This document shows positions 57,255 to 64,000 of a stretch of DNA of 64,000 nucleotides, piece after piece. Source of the DNA: Streptomyces sp. TRM49041 (GTDB taxonomy: Bacteria; Actinomycetota; Actinomycetes; Streptomycetales; Streptomycetaceae). Where the stretch lies: assembly GCF_008271805.1 (NCBI RefSeq), contig NZ_VSRY01000015.1:1-64000 (forward strand), written 5' to 3'. Under the pieces are notes generated by a model. That model saw nothing but the letters and a program-made list of their open reading frames with translations. It did no database searches and was not told the origin of the DNA. The position numbers were made by a program, and so were the translations under genes. Position 1 is the stretch's first letter. Each line of letters opens with the position of its first letter.

Positions 57255-57914
57255 ATGATCAGCGCGCCATCCGCCGCTCTCGGCCTCGTGTACCGCTGGA
57301 CCGACCGCACTCCCAACCCGACCGGCGAAGCCCGCGCGGTTCTGCGACGTGTCCTCAAGGACCTGGGGCTGTCCGGGGACGTCGTCAGTGACGGCGTCCT
57401 GGCCGTCTCGGAGCTCGTGGCGAACGCGCACGAGCACGCCTGTGGCCCGTACGAGGTGTACGTCCACTCGGCTGCCGGGAGGTACATCTGTGAGATCCAC
57501 GACGGAGATCCTCTGCTCCCCACGGGTCTGTACCTCGGTGCCACGCCCTCGCCCGATACCGAACCGGCGGATGGGGCGGGCGGGTCGCTCGTCGAGCGGG
57601 GACGGGGCCTGCGCATCGTGAACGAGCTGGCCCAGGGGCAGTGGGGGTTCCACGTCACGGAACGCGGCGCCAAAGCCGCCTGGATCGTGCTGGCCACGGC
57701 GTTGGCAGACCCACCCGACGGGAAGGACGCTGACGGAGCCTGGGCATCCTATGTCGGGAACGAGCCGAATCCAGAGGGCTTGACAGCGCATCAGATCCAC
57801 GCGGTGGCAGCCACCGCGCCCGTCTTCGACAGGAATCGGCCACAGACGCTCCATGTGCCCGGTGTGGTGGGGCTCCTCCCCTCGGGAACGTGTACGGTCC
57901 ATCGAACAGCCTAG
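57255..57914 (+). CDS. HATPase_c-type ATP-binding protein (RsbW-like)
   Basis: A 219-aa protein with a GHKL ATPase domain in its first 145 residues: N-box SDGVLAVSELVANAHEHACG, G1 EIHDGDPLLP and G2 ERGRGLRIVNELAQGQWGF. Streptomyces genomes hold many such stand-alone anti-sigma-like ATPases next to regulators. The C-terminal 70 residues are unfamiliar. ATG57255 has AGGAGG at 57238-57243. No partner regulator (XRE or anti-anti-sigma) is adjacent. Confidence 0.82.
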   Translation: MISAPSAALGLVYRWTDRTPNPTGEARAVLRRVLKDLGLSGDVVSDGVLAVSELVANAHEHACGPYEVYVHSAAGRYICEIHDGDPLLPTGLYLGATPSPDTEPADGAGGSLVERGRGLRIVNELAQGQWGFHVTERGAKAAWIVLATALADPPDGKDADGAWASYVGNEPNPEGLTAHQIHAVAATAPVFDRNRPQTLHVPGVVGLLPSGTCTVHRTA

Positions 57915-58238
57915 TGGCCGAGGGCGCGGGGAAGTCTTAAATCTTCAACACAAGGCCGGGAGCAACGTCAACGCTTCGTGGTCCATGGTGCGGTTGCGGG
58001 ACCTGATCTACGACATGCTGGGGTTGCTCTACACGGAGCTCAGTGCTCATGGAGGGATGGGCGGGTGACGACAACGCCGGCCGAGCCTTCGCCGCCGTCT
58101 ACAAGTCGGCCGTGAAGACCGTCTTCGAGCCGCCTTGTCGTCCCGCTCGATCGCCTGCCGGGCCGGCCGCTGCCAGGAACCTGTGACCTGCATGTTTGTG
58201 CGGGAGGGCGTCACGTGGCAAGCGGCGCCCTCCCATTT
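57915..58238. other. right part of the island, no supported gene
   Basis: A frame ending at 58068 reads LRDLIYDMLGLLYTELSAHG and looks helical, but no start is evident and I do not recognise it; it may be another gene remnant. A perfect hairpin GGGAGGGCG (58202-58210) with CGCCCTCCC (58226-58234) abuts the right 18-bp repeat. Confidence 0.4.
58202..58234. terminator. hairpin at the right edge of the island
   Basis: GGGAGGGCG and CGCCCTCCC, 9-bp perfect stem with a 15-nt loop, ending 4 bp before the right att-like repeat. Confidence 0.5.
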
Positions 58239-58380
58239 GGAGAACATCTGGCTGCGGACCAGGCGCCACGGCGCCTCCGGCAAGGAGGTCTCGGGCACTG
58301 GTGGCGTCTGCCACCTGTACTGGCCTGCCGACCCGTCCCCGGCCCAGCGCGGGGCCCTGGCGGCGGTCGGCATCCGGTAG
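58239..58380 (+). pseudogene. displaced original 3' end of the C39 peptidase gene, starting with the right att-like repeat
   Basis: From the 18-bp repeat on, the frame reads ENIWLRTRRHGASGKEVSGT, GGVCHLYWPADPSPAQRGAL and AAVGIR-stop (TAG at 58378-58380). It matches ENIWLRTKRYDANGKVRSGT, GGVCYIFWPVKPAPSQHRVL and RSLGLL-stop of the intact gene at 55026-55166. No upstream part of the peptidase is present, so this is a detached gene end. Its base use is more GC-biased than that of the end now attached to the gene. Confidence 0.75.
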
Positions 58381-58506
58381 CGGACGCGGTCACGCGCGGG
58401 TGTGAGGGCGGGAGTGAGCAACGTCTCTCCCCGCGGGGCCTCGCGCGCTGGCACTGTGGACTGTCGCGGGGGGCGAGACACAGCCGTACGACGACAGCGA
58501 GATGCC

Positions 58507-58653
58507 ATGACCGCGAACGCAGCCGCCGCCACCCTCACCCGCGCCCGCACCGGAGGCCCCAAGGACGACGGGCCCCAGCTGCTGGAGCACATCCTCGGCT
58601 GGGTCCTCGTCGTCGCCCTCGCCATGCTCGTCACCCGCACCGGCCTGCTCTGA
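58507..58653 (+). CDS. 48-aa single-span membrane protein
   Basis: MTANAAAATLTRARTGGPKD followed by DGPQLLEHILGWVLVVALAM and LVTRTGLL: a soluble N-terminal half and one transmembrane helix near 28-45. The codon pattern is typical for Streptomyces genes. ATG58507 is chosen over upstream frame extension. Small SCO-type membrane proteins of this kind are conserved without known function. Confidence 0.6.
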   Translation: MTANAAAATLTRARTGGPKDDGPQLLEHILGWVLVVALAMLVTRTGLL

Positions 58654-58883
58654 CCGTTTCCCGCGGCTCCCCCGGGCCGCTGAGTGAACGAGCGTTATCG
58701 AAGGGTGTCTCTCCGCTGGTGACGGGAGCCACCCGATCGGGCATACTCGTGCCGCCACAGCCGCTGAACTGCCGATTCCGTGATCCGGACGGGCAGCATC
58801 GGCGAAGCAGTGAGACCCGGCGGCGCCGCTCCTACCCTTCGCGCGCGACCGCCGCAGCGCCCGACAGGGAGGAGAGCGCCGCT

Positions 58884-60056
58884 ATGCCCGACCGCGCCCC
58901 GCAGCCGGTGGAACGTCAGCTGCCCACGGAGGAGTCCAGGGATCTGATCGCCCTGGTGCGCGACATCGTCCAGGGGGAGATCGCTCCCCGGGCGGCCGAG
59001 GAGGAGGACGCCGGGCACTTCCCGCGCGAGGTCTTCTCCGTACTCTCCGAAGCGGGCCTGCTGGGCCTGCCCTACGACGCCGCCCTCGGCGGCGGCGACC
59101 AGCCGTACGAGGTGTACCTCCAGGTTCTGGAGGAGCTCGCCGCCGCCCGCCTCACCGTCGGCCTCGGCGTCAGCGTCCACAGCCTCGCCTGCCACGGCCT
59201 CGCCGGGTTCGGCACGAAAGAGCAGCAGACCGAGCACCTGCCCGCGATGCTGGGCGGCGGACTGCTCGGCGGCTACTGCCTCTCGGAGCCGGCCTCCGGC
59301 TCCGACGCCGCGTCCCTGCGCACCAAGGCCGTCCGCGACGGCGACGACTGGGTGATCACGGGTACCAAGGCGTGGATCACCCACGGCGGGATCGCCGACT
59401 TCTACACGGTGATGGCCCGCACGGGCGGTGAGGGCCCGCGCGGCATCACGGCGTTCCTGGTGCCCGGCGACGCCGAGGGGGTTTCCGCCGCCGTGCCGGA
59501 GAAGAAGATGGGAATGAAGGGCTCGCCCACGTCCCAGCTGCACTTCGACGGCGTACGCGTCCCCGACTCCCGCCGTATCGGCGAGGAGGGCCAGGGCTTC
59601 ACGATCGCGCTCTCCGCGCTGGACTCCGGGCGGCTGGGCATCGCGGCGTGCGCCATCGGCGTCGCCCAGGCGGCCCTGGACGAGTCGGTCGCCTACGCGC
59701 GGGACCGGCGGCAGTTCGGCCGGCCCATCGCGGACTTCCAGGGGCTGCGCTTCATGCTCGCCGACATGGCCACGCAGATCGAGGCGGGTCGCGCCCTCTA
59801 CCTCGCCGCCGCGCGGCTGCGGGACGCCGGCCGGCCGTTCTCGCGGGAGGCGGCGATGGCCAAGCTCTTCTGCACGGACGCGGCGATGAAGGTCACCACC
59901 GACGCCGTCCAGGTGCTCGGCGGCTACGGCTACACCGCCGACTTCCCGGTGGAGCGCTACATGCGCGAGGCGAAGGTGCTGCAGATCGTCGAGGGCACCA
60001 ACCAGATCCAACGGGTCGTCATCGCCCGTCACCTCGCAGGCCCCGAGAGCGGCTGA
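58884..60056 (+). CDS. acyl-CoA dehydrogenase
   Basis: A 390-aa FAD enzyme catalysing alpha,beta-dehydrogenation of acyl-CoA. The helical N-terminal domain is followed by the signatures YCLSEPASGSDAASLRTKA and TGTKAWITHGGIADFYTV in the beta domain and by the C-terminal helical domain with DRRQFGRPIADFQGLRFMLADM, VLGGYGYTADFPVERYMREAK and the catalytic Glu in IVEGTNQIQR. ATG58884 follows AGGGAGGAG. Chain-length preference cannot be read; short or branched chains are typical for this subgroup. Confidence 0.94.
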   Translation: MPDRAPQPVERQLPTEESRDLIALVRDIVQGEIAPRAAEEEDAGHFPREVFSVLSEAGLLGLPYDAALGGGDQPYEVYLQVLEELAAARLTVGLGVSVHSLACHGLAGFGTKEQQTEHLPAMLGGGLLGGYCLSEPASGSDAASLRTKAVRDGDDWVITGTKAWITHGGIADFYTVMARTGGEGPRGITAFLVPGDAEGVSAAVPEKKMGMKGSPTSQLHFDGVRVPDSRRIGEEGQGFTIALSALDSGRLGIAACAIGVAQAALDESVAYARDRRQFGRPIADFQGLRFMLADMATQIEAGRALYLAAARLRDAGRPFSREAAMAKLFCTDAAMKVTTDAVQVLGGYGYTADFPVERYMREAKVLQIVEGTNQIQRVVIARHLAGPESG

Positions 60057-60291
60057 CCTCCCCGGGCACGTCCGCCGGGCGTGCCCACACCGGCGCCGCC
60101 GCGAGCCGGGTCCACTCCTGGTCGCGGCGGCCCGGCAGCGTACGGCCGCAGCTGGCCCAGTGGCGGAGCATCGCGCGGAAGATGGGCGGGTCGACGGCCT
60201 GCGGAACCGATTCGTCAAAGTCTGGAGCCGCGCCGGGCACCACCACCAGCCGGCCCCGGACGTAGCCGCTCGTCGAGTACAGCGAGGTCAT
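60019..60291 (-). CDS. 90-aa conserved Streptomyces hypothetical protein
   Basis: The frame reads MTSLYSTSGYVRGRLVVVPG, then DPPIFRAMLRHWASCGRTLP and GRRDQEWTRLAAAPVWA. The codon bias and balanced composition look coding, and I recall similar short proteins in other Streptomyces. No domain is known. The start at 60291 is chosen over 60336. It overlaps the end of the acyl-CoA dehydrogenase gene by 38 bp, tail to tail. Confidence 0.6.
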   Translation of the reverse strand: MTSLYSTSGYVRGRLVVVPGAAPDFDESVPQAVDPPIFRAMLRHWASCGRTLPGRRDQEWTRLAAAPVWARPADVPGEVSRSRGLRGDGR

Positions 60292-60430
60292 ACCAGGGCA
60301 ACGCGAACCGGGGCCCGGGGTCACCCCCGGTGGCAATAGGGCGCCAGTTCGCGGTGTACCCGGAGCGACGGAGTACCGGGGTGCCGGAGCGACGGAGGGC
60401 GGAGGGTGTGCGGGGCGGCCGCGAAACGCC

Positions 60431-60469
60431 GATCCGCCCCTGCCGCGCCCACGTGCGCCGGGGCGGATC
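60431..60469 (-). terminator. terminator after the 129-aa hypothetical gene
   Basis: GATCCGCCCC (60431-60440) and GGGGCGGATC (60460-60469) form a perfect 10-bp stem, 19 bp beyond the stop at 60488. Confidence 0.75.
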
Positions 60470-60487
60470 AGCCGGACCGGCCGGGGA

Positions 60488-60877
60488 TCAGGCGGCCCTC
60501 CGCATCGGGGACGACGGCATCCGCCGCATACGGGGCACCTTGATCGGGCGGGACCCGGGGCCGCCCACGTGCGAGAAGGGCTGGGTGCGCCAGTCGAGAC
60601 CCTGAGGGAGCGTCAACAGGAGCCCCATCTCCTGCTCCTGCGTTCCGGCGCCCTCCTCGACGGGGCGCGCGTCCGAGACGGCCCGGCCCGAGCCGGAGCA
60701 CACCGACAGTACGAACGGATTCCACGGCGTAGGGCACAGCGCGTGCTCCGGCAGAACCTCCTCGTCCGCGAGCAGCGCGATGGGCTGCGCGCAGTCCGGG
60801 CAGATGACCCGGAACATTTCGAAAGTGTCGTATGTGTCGAGCTCTTCGGTCTCGACCGAATCAACAGGCTCCTGCAT
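60488..60877 (-). CDS. 129-aa conserved hypothetical protein
   Basis: Begins MQEPVDSVETEELDTYDTFE, continues MFRVICPDCAQPIALLADEE and ends with a basic tail (PIKVPRMRRMPSSPMRRAA). The CPDC pair and a later Cys (HALCPTPWNP) could form a small metal site, but a second CxxC is not seen. ATG60877 has GGGGGAGA upstream, which supports this start over a longer frame. Function unknown; divergent from the Lrp gene. Confidence 0.75.
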   Translation of the reverse strand: MQEPVDSVETEELDTYDTFEMFRVICPDCAQPIALLADEEVLPEHALCPTPWNPFVLSVCSGSGRAVSDARPVEEGAGTQEQEMGLLLTLPQGLDWRTQPFSHVGGPGSRPIKVPRMRRMPSSPMRRAA

Positions 60878-61079
60878 GGAGAATCTCCCCCTCAGGCGGG
60901 CCGACCAGGCATGCGGCCCCGACCACAGCAAGCAATTCCCTGCGCGCTCGCCGGGTAACCGTCCGGTCTCGAACCACCGCGACCATGAACGTGTGGCGTT
61001 CGTCACATGCCGCTCGCAGGTGCCTGTACGCTGTGCCGCCGACTGTGCCGGAGGGCACCCGGGGCAATAGGTTGACCGC

Positions 61080-61520
61080 ATGGAGGAGCTGGATCGTCAG
61101 ATCGTCGAGTTGCTCGTCAAGGACGGGCGCATGAGCTACACCGACCTGGGCAAGGCCACCGGCCTGTCCACCTCGGCGGTGCATCAGCGCGTCCGCCGCC
61201 TCGAACAGCGCGGCGTCATCCGCGGCTACGCCGCCGTCGTGGACCCCGAGGCGGTCGGACTGCCCCTCACTGCCTTCATCTCGGTGAAACCCTTCGATCC
61301 CAGCGCCCCCGACGACATCGCGGACCGGCTCGCCGACATCGCCGAGATCGAGGCGTGCCACAGCGTGGCGGGTGAGGAGAACTACATCCTCAAGGTCCGT
61401 GTGGCGACCCCGCTGGAGCTGGAGAACCTGCTCAGCAGAATCCGCTCCCAGTCCGGCGTCTCCACCCGCACGACGGTGGTCCTCTCCACCCCGTACGAGG
61501 CCCGCCCACCCCGCGTCTGA
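61080..61520 (+). CDS. Lrp/AsnC family transcriptional regulator
   Basis: A 146-aa regulator with N-terminal HTH (MEELDRQIVELLVKDGRMSYTDLGKATGLSTSAVHQRVRRLEQRGVIRGY in adjoining parts, about 1-50) and C-terminal ACT-like domain (LTAFISVKPFDPSAPDDIADRL, CHSVAGEENYILKVRV). It resembles the Lrp homologues that control branched-chain keto-acid or lysine genes. ATG61080 lies 43 bp before the amidohydrolase gene's region of influence and a likely target is that gene or itself. Confidence 0.92.
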   Translation: MEELDRQIVELLVKDGRMSYTDLGKATGLSTSAVHQRVRRLEQRGVIRGYAAVVDPEAVGLPLTAFISVKPFDPSAPDDIADRLADIAEIEACHSVAGEENYILKVRVATPLELENLLSRIRSQSGVSTRTTVVLSTPYEARPPRV

Positions 61521-61563
61521 CCCTGTCCGGAGACATCGCCCGGTGCTGTCTACGCTGGTCACC

Positions 61564-63201
61564 ATGACCGAGCGCGAACACACCCGCGAGCACACCACCG
61601 TGCTGCTGCGCGGTGGAGACGTCCACAGCCCCGCCGACCCCTTCGCCACCGCGATGGTCGTCGAGCGCGGGCATGTCGCCTGGGTGGGCTCCGAAGGGGC
61701 GGCCGACGCCTTCGCCTCGGGCGTGGACGAGGTGATCGACCTCGAAGGCGCCCTCGTCACCCCCGCGTTCACCGACGCCCATGTGCACACCACCGCCACC
61801 GGGCTCGCGCTCACCGGACTCGACCTGTCCGGCGCCCGGACGCTCGGCGAAGCGCTCGCTCTCGTACGGGACTTCGCCGCGGCGCGCCCCGCCGACCCGG
61901 TCCTGCTGGGCCACGGCTGGGACGCCGCGCGCTGGCCCGGGCGGCGCCATCCGAGCCGTACCGAACTCGACGAGGCGACCGGCGGGCGCCCCCTCTATCT
62001 CCCGCGTGTCGACGTCCACTCGGCCGTCGTCACCACCGCCCTGCTCGACCTCGTCCCCGGTGTCGCCGGCCTCGACGGCTACCACCCCGACGCGCCCCTC
62101 ACCGGCGCCGCCCACCACGCCGTCCGGGCCGCCGCCCACGCCGCGATCACCCCTGCCCAGCGCACCGAGGCCCAGCGGGCCGCCCTGCGCCACGCCGCGT
62201 CACTCGGCATCGGCACCGTCCACGAGTGCGGCGGGCCCGAGATCAGCGACGAGGACGACTTCACCGGCCTGCTGAAGCTGGCCGAGGAGGAACTCCTGCC
62301 CCGCGTCGTCGGCTACTGGGCCGAGACCGTCGCCGGGGAGAAGGACGCCCGGCGCATCCGCGAGCTCGGTGCGGCCGGCGCCGCCGGTGACCTCTTCGTC
62401 GACGGCTCCCTCGGCTCCCACACCGCCTGGCTGCATGAGCCGTACGCCGACGCGCCGCACACCGGCGCCGCCCACCTCGACGCGGCCGCCGTCACCGCGC
62501 ACGTCACCGCCTGCACCGAGGCCGGGCTCCAGGCCGGCTTCCACGCCATCGGGGACGCCGCCGTCACCGCCGTCGTGGACGGTGTACGGGCCGCCGCCGA
62601 GACCGTCGGCCTGCATCGGGTCCGCGCCGCCCGGCACCGCGTCGAGCACGCCGAGATGCTCACCCCCGAGACCGTCGCCGCCTTCGCCGAGCTGGGCCTC
62701 ACCGCCTCCGTGCAGCCCGCCTTCGACGCGGCCTGGGGCGGCGACGAAGGCATGTACGCCCAGCGCCTCGGCGCCGAACGCGCCCGCACCCTCAACCCGT
62801 ACGCCGCGCTGCTGCGCGCCGGTGTGCCCCTGGCCTTCGGCTCGGACAGCCCCGTCACCCCGCTGGACCCCTGGGGCACCGTCCGCGCCGCCGCCTTCCA
62901 CCGCACCCCCGGGCACCGCGTCTCCGTGCGCGCCGCCTTCACCGCCCACACGCGCGGCGGCTGGCGGGCCACGGGCCGGGACGACGCGGGTGTCCTGGTG
63001 CCCGGCGCCCCGGCCGACTACGCCGTCTGGCAGGCCGGTGACCTGGTGGTCCAGGCCCCCGACGACCGGGTCGCCCGCTGGTCCACCGACCCCCGCTCCG
63101 GCACGCCCGGCCTGCCCGACCTGACACCGGGCTCGCCGCTCCCCGTATGCCTCCGAACGGTGGTCTTCGGACAGACCGTGTTCGTACGACCGAACGAGTG
63201 A
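61564..63201 (+). CDS. amidohydrolase family 3 (YtcJ-like) metal-dependent hydrolase
   Basis: A 545-aa amidohydrolase. Metal ligands appear as TDAHVHTTATG (HxH), HAIGDAA and RVEHAEML (His), and GSDSPVTPLDPWG (Asp). The insertion with VDGSLGSHTAWLHEPYAD is typical of the YtcJ/NfdA group, which hydrolyses N-substituted amides or formamides. ATG61564 follows the Lrp regulator by 43 bp and the two are probably co-transcribed. The natural substrate is unknown. Confidence 0.88.
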   Translation: MTEREHTREHTTVLLRGGDVHSPADPFATAMVVERGHVAWVGSEGAADAFASGVDEVIDLEGALVTPAFTDAHVHTTATGLALTGLDLSGARTLGEALALVRDFAAARPADPVLLGHGWDAARWPGRRHPSRTELDEATGGRPLYLPRVDVHSAVVTTALLDLVPGVAGLDGYHPDAPLTGAAHHAVRAAAHAAITPAQRTEAQRAALRHAASLGIGTVHECGGPEISDEDDFTGLLKLAEEELLPRVVGYWAETVAGEKDARRIRELGAAGAAGDLFVDGSLGSHTAWLHEPYADAPHTGAAHLDAAAVTAHVTACTEAGLQAGFHAIGDAAVTAVVDGVRAAAETVGLHRVRAARHRVEHAEMLTPETVAAFAELGLTASVQPAFDAAWGGDEGMYAQRLGAERARTLNPYAALLRAGVPLAFGSDSPVTPLDPWGTVRAAAFHRTPGHRVSVRAAFTAHTRGGWRATGRDDAGVLVPGAPADYAVWQAGDLVVQAPDDRVARWSTDPRSGTPGLPDLTPGSPLPVCLRTVVFGQTVFVRPNE

Positions 63202-63502
63202 CATAGGGATGTTCCGGTCACCGGCCGGTGCCCCGCGGGTTCCGCCACGACCTGCGGATCTTCCTCGCTGACCTGGCCGTTCGTCCAAACGCCGCAGGTC
63301 GGGCGGGTGTTGACAGGCAGCGGTGAGCGGCGGGTAGGTTCGGCCGGGTCCACCACGGACGTCCGACCGGCAGAGCAGAGCCTGCCCGCAGTCGCCGAGC
63401 GCCGCTGGATCGCGGGGTGGTGTGCCGCACCGGCGCACCACCACTGGGAGCCAGGTTCAGCGCCCGCGCCGCGCGGCGGGGCGAGGCAGCTCCGGAAGGA
63501 CG

Positions 63503-63532
63503 TCCCCCCTGCTCTCCGAAGAGCCGGGGGAG
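63503..63532. repeat. GTCCCCCC..CGAAG..GGGGGAGG palindromic repeat, intergenic copy
   Basis: TCCCCCCTGCTCTCCGAAG then AGCCGGGGGAGG. It shares the frame GTCCCC / central CGAAG / GGGGAG with the copies in pyrR (4874-4905) and the chitinase gene (41083-41115). Confidence 0.55.
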
Positions 63533-63670
63533 GGTGCGACCCGGTGGGGCCCGGACGTTCAGTAGACAACGGCTCTCGCGCGACCCGCAGCCAGCGGGCC
63601 CCAGGTCGGCCCGAAGGACGCCGGGCCCCAGGTCGGGGCCGCCCCGCCCCGCCACCCGCCGGCCCATGTC

Positions 63671-63714
63671 ACCCGCCTCCACCATCCACCCGCCTCCACC
63701 ATCCACCCGCCTCC
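63671..63714. repeat. 17-bp tandem repeat upstream of ppm1
   Basis: ACCCGCCTCCACCATCC at 63671-63687 and 63688-63704, followed by a partial third unit to 63714. Confidence 0.9.
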
Positions 63715-63800
63715 GCCCCGCCCCGTCTCAGGACGTCGTCGATCGTCCGCGCCCAAGGCTCGCTATGGTGGGCATTCGCGACAGGACGTAAGGGGCAGCA

Positions 63801-64000
63801 GTGAACGACGGCGGTCAGAGTCAGCGGCGGTACGGCCCGCTCGGCAGAGCCTTGGTGATCATTCCGACCTACAACGAGGCGGAGAACATCGGGCCGATCG
63901 TCTCCCGCGTACGGGCCTCCGCCCCGGACGCGGACATCCTCATCGCCGACGACAACAGCCCCGACGGCACCGGCAAGATCGCCGACGAGCTCTCCGCCGA
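63801..64000 (+). CDS. ppm1: polyprenol monophosphomannose synthase, N-terminal part
   Basis: The first 66 codons of a GT2 family enzyme, cut by the window end: [20 protein letters not shown] and the [15 protein letters not shown] segment are the hallmarks of dolichol/polyprenol-phosphate mannose synthases. In Streptomyces Ppm1 supplies mannosyl-phospho-polyprenol for protein O-mannosylation and phage receptor formation. GTG63801 has AAGGGGC upstream. The C-terminal part is outside the window. Confidence 0.9.
   Translation, partial: MNDGGQSQRRYGPLGRALVIIPTYNEAENIGPIVSRVRASAPDADILIADDNSPDGTGKIADELSA

Larger units (their letters stand above)
55025..58256. mobile_element. decayed integrated island with gene-end replacement
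   Basis: The 3.2-kb region between the two 18-bp repeats contains an integrase C-terminal remnant at its left edge, a remnant of an asparaginase gene, a PPC-domain gene, a nucleotidyltransferase gene and a histidine-kinase-type ATPase gene. To the right of the second repeat lies a second C39 3' end in frame with the repeat. This is the layout of elements that integrate within the 3' end of a gene and restore it with their own copy. No conjugation or replication genes remain. Confidence 0.6.
63202..63800. other. repeat-rich gene-free region before ppm1
   Basis: About 600 bp without a supported gene. It contains a CGAAG-type palindrome (63503-63532), a 15-bp direct repeat CGGGCCCCAGGTCGG (63595-63609 and 63622-63636) and a 17-bp tandem array (63671-63714). 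The ppm1 promoter should lie in its last 100 bp. Confidence 0.5.

Noticed and set aside
57853..58068. 71-codon frame at the right side of the island
   Set aside because: Its first half overlaps the ATPase gene in another frame; only LRDLIYDMLGLLYTELSAHG looks protein-like, so at most a remnant. Not called as a gene.

Overview
The window is chromosomal DNA from a Streptomyces species. The evidence is very high G+C with G/C-biased third codon positions, many GTG starts and ATGA/GTGA stop-start overlaps, and a gene order I recall from the part of the S. coelicolor chromosome running from the peptidase/efp/nusB/bldD genes (about SCO1490) down to ppm1 (about SCO1423). This assignment rests on recall and on reading the translations; no database search was made.

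Layout. 1-4314: P-loop protein, M24-family protein, efp, nusB and the developmental master regulator bldD. 4315-14502: pyrimidine operon pyrR-pyrB-pyrC-(membrane protein)-carA-carB-pyrD-pyrF, opened by a PyrR-binding leader that covers the pyrR ribosome binding site. 14503-25734: housekeeping block with sIHF, gmk, rpoZ, coaBC, metK, a motor-less PriA, a small HTH protein, fmt, rsmB and rpe. 25818-28513: SorC/DeoR-type regulator and guaB1. 28644-34705: SGNH hydrolase, then a permease / Lrp regulator / nitrilase-family amidase / flavin monooxygenase cassette that looks like the lysine-to-5-aminovalerate (DavB-DavA) pathway. 34706-38831: scruffy accessory region with a DUF5995-like gene, an MFS exporter, an NmrA-like epimerase and three gene ruins (ROK regulator, NmrA fragment, ECF41-like sigma factor). 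38832-41213: secreted GH18 chitinase behind the classic chitinase direct repeats. 41481-46222: FMN-riboswitch-controlled riboflavin operon ribD-ribE-ribM-(32-codon ORF)-ribAB-ribH. 46257-50511: hisE, hisG, a PH-domain membrane protein and two CNNM/CorC-type membrane proteins. 50575-53596: EccA/CbbX-like AAA ATPase and a uridine-kinase-like protein. 53766-58380: a secreted C39-like peptidase whose 3' end appears to have been replaced by a small, decayed integrated island. 58507-64000: tiny membrane protein, acyl-CoA dehydrogenase, two conserved hypotheticals, an Lrp regulator, an amidohydrolase and the start of ppm1.

Most of the window is conserved core. The least ordinary parts are (i) the island at 55025-58256, flanked by an 18-bp direct repeat and carrying an integrase remnant next to a swapped peptidase gene end, (ii) the coupled 32-codon ORF in the rib operon, (iii) the six-codon minigene and hairpins ahead of guaB1, (iv) the cluster of regulator and sigma-factor ruins at 36971-38760, and (v) the lysine-type monooxygenase cassette with matching repeated sites in both of its promoter regions. 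No rRNA, tRNA or CRISPR array was seen.
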